NCBI RefSeq assembly: GCF_012927165.1
Contig: NZ_JABBGA010000002.1
Span: 62,001-126,000 of the forward strand
Length of the DNA stretch: 64,000 nt
Source: Zoogloea dura
GTDB lineage: Bacteria; Pseudomonadota; Gammaproteobacteria; Burkholderiales; Rhodocyclaceae
Direction: 5' to 3'
How positions within the stretch are numbered: the stretch's first letter is position 1; every line of letters starts with the position of its first letter. Made by a program: the position numbers and the translations under genes. The notes under the pieces are model-generated. The model was not told the DNA's origin. It made no database searches and saw only the letters and a program-made list of their open reading frames with translations. This document shows positions 9,907-16,973 of this stretch, one piece after another.

Positions 9907-10722
9907 ATGGCCGAAGCTTCCCTGCAGGGCAAACTGATCGAGTTCAAAGGTGCCAGCCTTGCTGTCATGACCGCCCACCTGCGGGAGACCGAGGCCACGC
10001 GCCTCGCCGACGCAATGCACATGATGCTCGGCGGCATGCCCGATTTTTTCGCGGGCGAACCCGCCATCCTGGACTTCGCCCAGCTCACCAGCACCCCCGA
10101 CCGGGTGGACTGGACCGCCATCATCAGCCTGCTGCGCCGCTACCAGGTGCAGCCCATCGGCGTGCGCAACCTGCCGGACTACCTGCATGACGGCGCCCGC
10201 CGGGCCAATCTGGCGATCCTCGGCGCCGAGAGCCTCTCCGCCGAGCGCCCGGTGGCCCCGCCGCCCGCCGCCGCTCCGGCCCCCGCACCTGCGCCGGCAC
10301 CGGCCCCGGCCCCCGCGACGGTGGCCAGCCCCGCGGTGGCGGCCAACGACAGCGCCGCGCCGCAGCCCGGCCCCCAGACCCTGGTCGTCGAGCGCCCGCT
10401 GCGCTCCGGCCAGCAGGTCTATGCCAAGGGTGGCGACCTGGTCCTGCTCGGTGGCATGAGCCCCGGCTCGGAGGTCATCGCCGACGGCTGCATCCACTGC
10501 TACGGCCCCCTGCGCGGCCGGGCCCTGGCCGGCGCCCGCGGCGACACCTCGGCACGCATTTTCAGCACCCATTTCGGACCCGAGCTGGTCTCCATCGCGG
10601 GGGTGTATCGCACCTTCGAACGGGGCATCCCGCAATCCGTCGCCGGGCGTCATGCCCAGGTCCGGCTGAGCGGCTCGGACACCCAACTTACTCTCGAAAT
10701 CCTGCCGCTCCAGGGCGACTGA
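9907..10722 (+). CDS. minC: Septum site-determining protein MinC
   Basis: MinC inhibits FtsZ polymerisation away from midcell. This 271-residue protein has the N-terminal FtsZ-binding domain (about 1-105), an Ala/Pro linker of about 40 residues (about 118-155, largely APAPAPAP), and the C-terminal beta-helix dimerisation and MinD-binding domain (about 160-271). The last contains the hallmark LRSGQQVYAKGGDLVLLG, GSEVIADGCIHCYGPLRGRA and GVYRTFE. It is first in the minCDE operon, 27 bp before minD, after a terminator that isolates it from hslO. Confidence 0.96.
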   Translation: MAEASLQGKLIEFKGASLAVMTAHLRETEATRLADAMHMMLGGMPDFFAGEPAILDFAQLTSTPDRVDWTAIISLLRRYQVQPIGVRNLPDYLHDGARRANLAILGAESLSAERPVAPPPAAAPAPAPAPAPAPAPATVASPAVAANDSAAPQPGPQTLVVERPLRSGQQVYAKGGDLVLLGGMSPGSEVIADGCIHCYGPLRGRALAGARGDTSARIFSTHFGPELVSIAGVYRTFERGIPQSVAGRHAQVRLSGSDTQLTLEILPLQGD

Positions 10723-10749
10723 GCGGACTCCATACTTGAAGGGAACATC

Positions 10750-11565
10750 GTGGCACGCGTCATCGTAGTAACGTCCGGCAAGGGCGGCGTCGGCAAGACC
10801 ACCACCAGCGCGAGCATCTCCAGCGGCCTGGCCCTGCGCGGCTTCAAGACGGCCGTCATCGACTTCGACGTGGGCCTGCGCAACCTGGACCTCATCATGG
10901 GCTGCGAGCGGCGCGTGGTGTACGACCTGATCAACGTGGTCAACGGCGAGGCCAACCTCAACCAGGCCCTGATCAAGGACAAGCACTGCGAGAACCTGTT
11001 CATCCTGCCGGCCTCCCAGACCCGCGACAAGGACGCGCTCAGCGAGGAAGGCGTCGAGAAGGTCCTCAAGGAGCTCGAGCACATGGGCTTCGACTACGTC
11101 ATCTGCGACTCCCCCGCCGGTATCGAGAAGGGTGCCGTGATGGCCCTCACCTTCGCCGACGAGGCCATCGTGGTCACCAACCCGGAAGTCTCCTCGGTGC
11201 GCGACTCCGACCGCATCCTGGGCATCCTGCAGAGCAAGAGCCGCCGTGCCATCGAAGGCCGCGAGCCGGTCAAGGAGCACCTGATGGTGACCCGCTACTC
11301 GCCGAAGCGTGTCGAAGAAGGCGAGATGCTCTCCTACAAGGACGTGCAGGAGCTGCTGCGGGTCCCGCTGATCGGCGTGATCCCCGAATCCGACGACGTG
11401 CTGCAGGCCTCCAACCAGGGCACCCCGGCCATCCACCTCAAGGACAGCGACGTGGCCACGGCCTACCAGGACGTGGTGGCCCGCTTCCTCGATGAAGACC
11501 GTCCGCTGCGCTTTGTCGCCTACGAAAAGCCCGGCATCCTGAAGCGTCTGTTTGGAGGCAAGTGA
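10750..11565 (+). CDS. minD: Septum site-determining ATPase MinD
   Basis: MinD is a membrane-cycling ParA-type ATPase that recruits MinC and is released by MinE. The deviant Walker A motif [13 protein letters not shown] is at about residue 10, [22 protein letters not shown] follows, and the switch [10 protein letters not shown] is present. The C-terminus [12 protein letters not shown] is the amphipathic membrane-targeting helix. It has 271 residues, as usual. The start is GTG (10750) with GGGAA upstream. Confidence 0.97.
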   Translation: MARVIVVTSGKGGVGKTTTSASISSGLALRGFKTAVIDFDVGLRNLDLIMGCERRVVYDLINVVNGEANLNQALIKDKHCENLFILPASQTRDKDALSEEGVEKVLKELEHMGFDYVICDSPAGIEKGAVMALTFADEAIVVTNPEVSSVRDSDRILGILQSKSRRAIEGREPVKEHLMVTRYSPKRVEEGEMLSYKDVQELLRVPLIGVIPESDDVLQASNQGTPAIHLKDSDVATAYQDVVARFLDEDRPLRFVAYEKPGILKRLFGGK

Positions 11566-11566
11566 G

Positions 11567-11827
11567 ATGTCCCTCCTCTCCTACTTTTTCGGCTCCAAGC
11601 CGAAGACGGCCTCCGTCGCCAAGGAGCGCCTGTCCCTCATCATCGCCCACGAGCGCACCACCAACCGGGCCCCGGACTTCCTGCCGGCCCTGCAGCGGGA
11701 ACTCATCGAGGTGATCTCCAAGTACGTGAACGTGGGCGTGGACGACATCAAGGTCCAGCTCGAGAAGCAGGACAACTGCGAGATCCTCGAGGTCAACATC
11801 ACCCTGCCGGAGCAGCCCACCCGCTGA
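11567..11827 (+). CDS. minE: Cell division topological specificity factor MinE
   Basis: MinE stimulates MinD ATPase and drives pole-to-pole oscillation. The 86-residue protein has the N-terminal membrane-targeting and anti-MinCD helix ([29 protein letters not shown]) and the C-terminal topological specificity domain ([15 protein letters not shown]). The ATG at 11567 begins 1 bp after the minD stop and uses a GGAGG inside the minD 3' end; five more upstream codons are open but lack a sensible start. Confidence 0.96.
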   Translation: MSLLSYFFGSKPKTASVAKERLSLIIAHERTTNRAPDFLPALQRELIEVISKYVNVGVDDIKVQLEKQDNCEILEVNITLPEQPTR

Positions 11828-11838
11828 GCCCCGGCCAG

Positions 11839-11923
11839 GCCCGGATGGTGAAATCGGTAACCACAGCGGACTTAAAATCCGCCGGCGCAAGCCTTACGGG
11901 TTCGAGTCCCGTTCCGGGCACCA
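11839..11923 (+). tRNA. tRNA-Leu (UAA)
   Basis: The acceptor stem GCCCGGA pairs with TCCGGGC, followed by A and an encoded CCA. The anticodon stem GCGGA/TCCGC holds loop CTTAAAA with anticodon TAA. A long variable arm and the GGTTCGAGTCC T-arm confirm a class II leucine tRNA. It lies 11 bp after minE and may be cotranscribed with it. Confidence 0.95.
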
Positions 11924-11937
11924 ATCGGCAATAAGAC

Positions 11938-11969
11938 AACGCCCTGCATGCAGCCCATGCAGGGCGTTT
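11938..11969 (+). terminator. Terminator after tRNA-Leu
   Basis: A long perfect stem (11938-11950 with 11956-11968, core GCCCTGCATG/CATGCAGGGC) with a 5-nt loop ends in GTTTG. The T-run is short, but the position 14 bp after the tRNA fits termination of the minCDE-tRNA unit. Confidence 0.7.
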
Positions 11970-12058
11970 GTACATCTGTCCCGGCCCTGGCCCCGATTCA
12001 TGCCTGGCAGGGCATCAACAAGACCTGAGCGGCCTGTTTGGCTAGAATCTGCACAATC

Positions 12059-14080
12059 ATGAGCGACAACACCGACGACCGGACCGTAGTGCTGAGCGCC
12101 ACGCCCGCCGCTGCAAAGCCGGCAGGCCAGAGCCACAACGCCCTTCCGCCGGGCACCCGCTTCTTCGACTTCGAGATCGTCGGGCTGATCGGCGAGGGCG
12201 GCTTCGGCATCGTTTACCTGGCCAAGGATCTCTCCCTGCAGCGCGAGGTAGCCATCAAGGAGTACATGCCCTCCTCGCTGGCGGTGCGGGAGAATGACAC
12301 CACCACCGTGGTGGTGCGCTCCGACCGGCACTCCGAGACCTTCGAGATCGGCCGCAACAGCTTCGTGAACGAAGCCCGCCTGCTGGCCCAGTTCGACCAC
12401 CCGGCGCTGGTCAAGGTGTTCCAGTTCTGGGAGGCCAACGGCACCGCCTACATGGCCATGCCCTACTTCCAGGGGCAGACCCTCAGGGACGTCCTCAAGA
12501 CCTTCAAGACAGCGCCCGACGAAGCCTGGATCCGCCAGGTCCTGTCGCCGGTGATGGACGCGCTGGCCCTGATCCACCAGGGCAACTGCTTCCACCGCGA
12601 CATCGCCCCCGACAACATCATGCTGCTGGCCGACGGCAGGCCGGTCCTGCTCGACTTCGGCGCCGCCCGCCGGGTCATCGGCGACATGACCCAGGCCCTC
12701 ACCGTGATCCTCAAGCCCGGCTATGCGCCGGTCGAGCAGTACGCCGAGATCCCCGGCGTCAAGCAGGGTGCGTGGACGGACATCTACGCGCTGGGCGCCG
12801 TGGTCTATTTCATCATCACCGGCCGCACCCCGCCGCCCTCCGTCGGGCGGATGATGCAGGACAACTACGAACCCCTGGAGAAGCTGGCGGCCGGCCGCTA
12901 TTCAGACACCTTCCTGCGCGGCATCGACCGCTGCCTGGCGGTGAAATGCGAAGACCGCCCGCAGAGCATCGCCGCCATGCGCGAAGCCATCGGCCTCACC
13001 GGCCCGGGCAGCGCCACGCCGCCCGCCGGCACCGCGCCGGCCAGCCCCCCTGCCACGGCCACCGCCACGCCCGCTGCCCGCCCCACGGCGGCGGAGACAG
13101 CGGCCCGGCCCGCAACGGCCTCGCCGGCGCCTGCCGGGGCCGGCACGGCCAGGAAATCCGGCAAGACGCCGCTGATCATCGCGGCCGCCGTCACCGCCAC
13201 CCTCGCCGCCGGCCTGGCCTGGCGCCTGAGCAGCTCGCCGGAGACTCCCCCCTCCGCCACGCCGGCCCCGGCGACAACGCCAGCCACGCCGAGCACTCCA
13301 AGCACGCCAGCCACTCCCGCCGCCCCGGCCGAGCCCGTGGCACCGACCGCTGCCGCAACGGCCCCCACGCCCGCCCCTGCGGCCACGCCCGCCGCGCCGG
13401 CCCCTGCGGCGGCGCCCGCTCCCGTCTCCCTCGACGACGCCATCGCGGCCCTGGCCAGCCGCTCCGACGCCTCCTTCGGCCTGGCGCTCGAGGGGCTCAC
13501 CAGCCCGGCGGTGCTGGGCAAGGATGTCCTGTCCTTCACCCTGCGCAGCCAGCGTGAAGGCTTTGTGTATGTATTGCTGTGGGACACGGCCACCGGCCTG
13601 CTCCAGCAGGTCTTCCCGGGCGGCGCGAACAGTGCCAACCGCATCACGCCCGACAAGCCCTTCCGCCTGACCCGCCAGCTCGCCGCCTACCGGGCCGAGC
13701 TGCCGCAGGGCAGCTGGAAGGTGCTGGCCATCCAGTCGGCGGTGCCGCGGGACATGAGCGTCCTCGGCCTCAACGCCGGGGGCAGGTCCGCCCCGGCCAC
13801 GCGGGCCGTGGTCGAGGCCAGGCTGGCGGCAGCGGGCGTCAGCCTGGCCGGCGCGCCACGCTGCACCGACCCGGCCGGCTGCCCCGACACCTATGCAGCC
13901 CTGAGCTTCGAAGTGACCGAGACCGAAGCCCCGGCCAAGGCCGCCGCCAAGGCCCCGCGGGCCGAAGCGCGCGACACGGCCGGCACCGATGGCACCGCCA
14001 CGGACGCACTCAGGGAGAGCGAGCGCAAGTACATGCGCGACCTCAACAAGGGCCTGGACAAGCTCCTCGAGGGGCGCTGA
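12059..14080 (+). CDS. Membrane-bound Ser/Thr protein kinase with DUF4384-like sensor domain
   Basis: The 673-residue Hanks-type kinase has a glycine loop GEGGFGIVYLAKD, catalytic Lys67 (VAIKEYMP), HRDIAPDN (His179-Asp181), DFGAAR (Asp199) and a GYAPVEQY activation loop. Then come an Ala/Pro/Thr linker, one membrane helix (about 369-386), a second Pro/Thr/Ala linker, and a DUF4384-like domain (about 455-560, FVYVLLWD, QVFPGG, LAIQSAVPRDMSVLG). The kinase faces the cytosol and the C-terminal domain the periplasm. The ATG at 12059 gives MSDNTDDRTVVLS, matching the paralogue at 15122 and supporting this start. A TAGAAT box sits just upstream, so the mRNA may be nearly leaderless. It is a candidate PpkA-like partner of TagH and PppA in the T6SS cluster, by inference. 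Confidence 0.85.
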   Translation: MSDNTDDRTVVLSATPAAAKPAGQSHNALPPGTRFFDFEIVGLIGEGGFGIVYLAKDLSLQREVAIKEYMPSSLAVRENDTTTVVVRSDRHSETFEIGRNSFVNEARLLAQFDHPALVKVFQFWEANGTAYMAMPYFQGQTLRDVLKTFKTAPDEAWIRQVLSPVMDALALIHQGNCFHRDIAPDNIMLLADGRPVLLDFGAARRVIGDMTQALTVILKPGYAPVEQYAEIPGVKQGAWTDIYALGAVVYFIITGRTPPPSVGRMMQDNYEPLEKLAAGRYSDTFLRGIDRCLAVKCEDRPQSIAAMREAIGLTGPGSATPPAGTAPASPPATATATPAARPTAAETAARPATASPAPAGAGTARKSGKTPLIIAAAVTATLAAGLAWRLSSSPETPPSATPAPATTPATPSTPSTPATPAAPAEPVAPTAAATAPTPAPAATPAAPAPAAAPAPVSLDDAIAALASRSDASFGLALEGLTSPAVLGKDVLSFTLRSQREGFVYVLLWDTATGLLQQVFPGGANSANRITPDKPFRLTRQLAAYRAELPQGSWKVLAIQSAVPRDMSVLGLNAGGRSAPATRAVVEARLAAAGVSLAGAPRCTDPAGCPDTYAALSFEVTETEAPAKAAAKAPRAEARDTAGTDGTATDALRESERKYMRDLNKGLDKLLEGR

Positions 14081-14102
14081 AGCGGGCGCTCACCCCCCGT
14101 AG

Positions 14103-14120
14103 GGGCGGCTTCCGCCGCCC
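14103..14120. other. Hairpin in the convergent gap
   Basis: A 7-bp GC stem (14103-14109 with 14114-14120) with a TTCC loop lies between the convergent kinase and lipoprotein genes. There is no T-run on either side, so terminator function is uncertain. Confidence 0.3.
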
Positions 14121-14223
14121 TCAGCAGCCCTCCGTGGCCCTCCGCTGCCGGATCAAAATCCGCAGGCGTCTGAAGCCGCCCCTCCATGCGCTGCATGAGC
14201 ATGAAGGAGGATCAGCAGGGCGC

Positions 14224-14904
14224 TTACACCGAGACCTTGGTCGGGTTCTTGACCTCGATATTGACGCGCTGCACGTTCGCCGGCACGCGGGCATCGGTGA
14301 GCTGCTTACGCACCACCGTGCCGCCGCCCGCCTTCTCGGAGGTCTGGATGGTCTTGGCCGCCACCGCCTTGGCGCCCTTCGCCGGCGCGGTGGCGATGCT
14401 CATCTCCACCGTCTCCTCGCGCTGGCTGGCCACCTTGCGGGCATAGTCGTTGAGCTTGCGCATCGCCTCACGGCCTTCCGGCGTCTCCAGCTGGCTCACC
14501 GGAATATCCACCGACACCGACTTGAAGGCCGACACCGACTCGGTCTTGCCGGTCTGCTTGTCGGTTGCGCTCACCGCCTCGGTCTGCACCGTGGACACCT
14601 TGGCGCCCTCCACCTTGCGCGCCGCCTCGGCGGCCTCCCGGGCCTCGTCGATCTCCGCGCTGCGGGCCCGCTGGTAGCCGATCAGGCCGCCCACCACGGC
14701 GCCGGCCACGCAGGCGGTGGCCGCATCGTTGCGGGTCAGCTTGGCCAGCGCCACGCCGGCCACGCAGCCCACCGCGGCGCCCACCCCGACATTCTGGGTC
14801 TTCTGGTCTATGTCAAGATTTGCGCAGGCATTGAGCACCATCGACGCAGCGATGGGCAGAACAAGTCCTTGGCGCATCGAGTACAAGCGCATCGCATACA
14901 ACAT
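14224..14904 (-). CDS. Glycine-zipper lipoprotein of unknown function
   Basis: The 226-residue protein begins with a lipoprotein signal ending in MVLNAC (lipobox), then a glycine-zipper hairpin (VGVGAAVGCVAGVALAK and AGAVVGGLIGYQ), then a charged helical region (ARSAEIDEAREAAEAARK). The rest is beta-rich (about 95-226, SVDIPVSQLETPEGREAMRKL). Glycine zippers insert in or stabilise membranes. The ATG at 14904 has GAGG about 7 nt upstream; ATGs at 14892 and 14877 are alternatives. It is wedged between the two kinase genes, convergent with the first and divergent from the second. No function is recognised. Confidence 0.75.
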   Translation of the reverse strand: MLYAMRLYSMRQGLVLPIAASMVLNACANLDIDQKTQNVGVGAAVGCVAGVALAKLTRNDAATACVAGAVVGGLIGYQRARSAEIDEAREAAEAARKVEGAKVSTVQTEAVSATDKQTGKTESVSAFKSVSVDIPVSQLETPEGREAMRKLNDYARKVASQREETVEMSIATAPAKGAKAVAAKTIQTSEKAGGGTVVRKQLTDARVPANVQRVNIEVKNPTKVSV

Positions 14905-15121
14905 TTCGAACCTCACGAAATTCGTCCAGCTTTCATCGGGCTGTGGCGCTTCAATCATAGCAGGGGGCAAGGCCCGGGCCCGCTCCGGCATCGCTGCGGC
15001 ACCACCCCGCCATGCTACGATTATTTTCAGCTGGCCCCTACCCTGAGCGGCCCACCCCATGCCCCCGCCCGACGGCCCCGACACACCCGCACGGACGCCT
15101 CTTCCAGACACTCCATCGGCC
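14905..15121. promoter_or_regulatory. Divergent promoter region, lipoprotein / kinase 2
   Basis: These 217 bp separate a minus-strand lipoprotein gene and a plus-strand kinase gene and should contain both promoters. A TACGAT box near 15014-15019 is a possible -10 for the kinase, without a convincing -35. The kinase frame is also open from an ATG at 15059 within this interval. Confidence 0.3.
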
Positions 15122-16831
15122 ATGAGCAACGCACCAGAAGAAGACGACCGCACCATTCTGTCCCCCGCCGGTGACGGCCCGACGACGAGCGCCGGGCAGG
15201 CCCCGGCCGACGACGACGAGGACGGCCACGCCCTCCCCGCCGGCACCCTGATCGGCGAGTTCGAGCTGCGGGCCAAGATCGGCGAGGGCGGCTTCAGCAT
15301 CGTGTACCTGGCCTGGGACCACTCCCTCGAGCGCAAGGTGGCCCTCAAGGAATACATGCCGGGCTCGATCGCCTCGCGCCGCGGGCCGACCACCGTGGCG
15401 CCCCGCTCCGAGCGCCATCGCAGCACCTACGAGGCCGGCCTCAAGAGCTTCGTGAATGAAGCCAAGCTGCTCGCCCAGTTCGACCACCCCTCGCTGGTCA
15501 AGGTGTACCGCTTCTGGGAGGCCAATGGCACCGCCTACATGGTCATGCCGCTCTACGAAGGCGAAACCCTCAAGGACCGCATCCAGGCCGACCGCAGCCA
15601 GGTCAGCGAGGCCTGGCTGCGCGGGATCCTCACCCCCCTGTGCGACGCCCTGCGGCTGATCCACGGCGAGCAGTGCTACCACCGCGACATCGCCCCCGAC
15701 AACATCATCCTGCTGGAGGGCAGCGGCCGCCCGCTGCTGCTCGACTTCGGCGCCGCGCGCCGGGTCATCGGCGACATGACCCAGGCCCTCACGGTCATCC
15801 TCAAGCCCGGCTACGCGCCGGTCGAGCAATACGCCGAGCTGCCCGACATGAAGCAGGGCCCGTGGACCGACGTCTACGCCCTGGCTGCCACCGTGCATTG
15901 GGTGATCACCGGCAGCACCCCGCCGCCCTCGGTGGGCCGCCTGCTCAACGACCAGTACCAGCCGCTCGCCGGGCGCGCCCCGGCGGGCTTCAGCCCGGCC
16001 TTCCTGGGCGCCCTCGACCGGGCCCTGGCGGCCCGGCCCGAGCTGCGCACCCAGACCATCAGCGACTTCGGCCAGGACCTCGGCCTGCTGCAGCCCGCCC
16101 CCTCCAACGCCACCCGGCTGGCCGACAGCCCTGGCGTGACCCGGGCAGCCGCGCCAGCCAGCGCCGCCCCCCCGCGGCCCACCCCGCCCGCGGCCGCGCC
16201 AGCCCCGCCCCCCACCCGCCGCCTGCCCACCCTGGCCCTGGCGGGCGGCGCCGCCCTCGCCGTGGCCGCCGCCGCGGCCTGGTGGCTGGGCAGCCGCCCC
16301 CCCGCCCCCGCCAGCCCTGCCGTGCCGGCGCCCTCCCCTGCAACACAATCGTCCACACCTGGAGCACAACCGTCCACGTCTGGACAAACGGCGTCCACAC
16401 CTGCACCACAACCGTCCGCGCCTGGACAAGCGGCGTCCACCGCTGGACAAAATCCACCCAGGCCTGAACAAGATTCGTCCACCGCTGGACAAAATTCATC
16501 CAGCCCTGGACAAAAATCACCCAGCCCTGCAGCAGCGCCGTCCACACCTGGACCCGAATCACCCACACCTGGACCCGCCGCGTCCAGCGCTGCAGCCAAA
16601 CCGTCCACCGCTGCACCTCCGGCACCAAAGCCCAGGCCAGAGAGCTCCGGCCGCGACAAGGCCGCCGCCCCCACGCCACCCCGCAAGCCGGAAAAAGCAG
16701 AAAAAACCGACAAGGCCGAAAAGGCATCCGCCCCCCGTTCGGCCGAGTGCGCCAGCATCCTGCAACGCATCTCCCTCGGTGAGAACTCGCCGGAACTCAT
16801 GGCCAGGCTTGAAAAAGCGCGTTGCCGTTAA
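15122..16831 (+). CDS. Membrane-bound Ser/Thr protein kinase, paralogue with heptad-repeat linker
   Basis: The 569-residue kinase is closely related to the one at 12059. GEGGFSIVYLAWD, VALKEYMP, HRDIAPDN, DFGAARRVIGDMTQALTV and GYAPVEQY are shared almost word for word. A single membrane helix is at about 369-390. Beyond it there is no DUF4384 domain; instead 13 tandem seven-residue units rich in Ser, Thr, Pro, Gln and Gly (411-501), a Lys/Glu segment (KPEKAEKTDKAEK), and a short Cys-containing tail (SAECASILQRISLGENS). The start at 15122 gives MSNAPEEDDRTILS, parallel to the paralogue; 15059 is a longer alternative. The repeat region is probably an extended periplasmic stalk. Its role in T6SS phospho-signalling is inferred. 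Confidence 0.85.
   Translation: MSNAPEEDDRTILSPAGDGPTTSAGQAPADDDEDGHALPAGTLIGEFELRAKIGEGGFSIVYLAWDHSLERKVALKEYMPGSIASRRGPTTVAPRSERHRSTYEAGLKSFVNEAKLLAQFDHPSLVKVYRFWEANGTAYMVMPLYEGETLKDRIQADRSQVSEAWLRGILTPLCDALRLIHGEQCYHRDIAPDNIILLEGSGRPLLLDFGAARRVIGDMTQALTVILKPGYAPVEQYAELPDMKQGPWTDVYALAATVHWVITGSTPPPSVGRLLNDQYQPLAGRAPAGFSPAFLGALDRALAARPELRTQTISDFGQDLGLLQPAPSNATRLADSPGVTRAAAPASAAPPRPTPPAAAPAPPPTRRLPTLALAGGAALAVAAAAAWWLGSRPPAPASPAVPAPSPATQSSTPGAQPSTSGQTASTPAPQPSAPGQAASTAGQNPPRPEQDSSTAGQNSSSPGQKSPSPAAAPSTPGPESPTPGPAASSAAAKPSTAAPPAPKPRPESSGRDKAAAPTPPRKPEKAEKTDKAEKASAPRSAECASILQRISLGENSPELMARLEKARCR
16352..16624 (+). repeat. 13 tandem 21-bp repeats inside kinase 2
   Basis: Thirteen in-frame 21-bp units encode heptads such as STPGAQP, STSGQTA, STAGQNP, SSPGQKS and STPGPES. 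The units diverge at several positions, but the period is exact with no indels across 273 bp. Such arrays expand or contract by slippage or recombination, so length variation between strains is likely. Confidence 0.9.
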
Positions 16832-16973
16832 TCCGCCGGGATGCTAAAAATACACTCACGAGCCAGGGATTCCGAACTGCCAGAGTCACGATAAAGCAGC
16901 ATGGCCGCCTCACCCGCCACGCGGTGAAGCCTGCAGCACCAAAACGCTCAAGCCCCGGGGAGGGATGCCAGTC

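Noticed and set aside
16352-16624. CRISPR-like array
   Set aside because: The period is 21 bp with no repeat/spacer alternation and is in frame within a gene.
16059-16727. Antisense ORF with VQ-x-WT heptads opposite the kinase 2 repeats
   Set aside because: The pattern is a by-product of translating the 21-bp repeat on the other strand; the plus frame continues a complete kinase.
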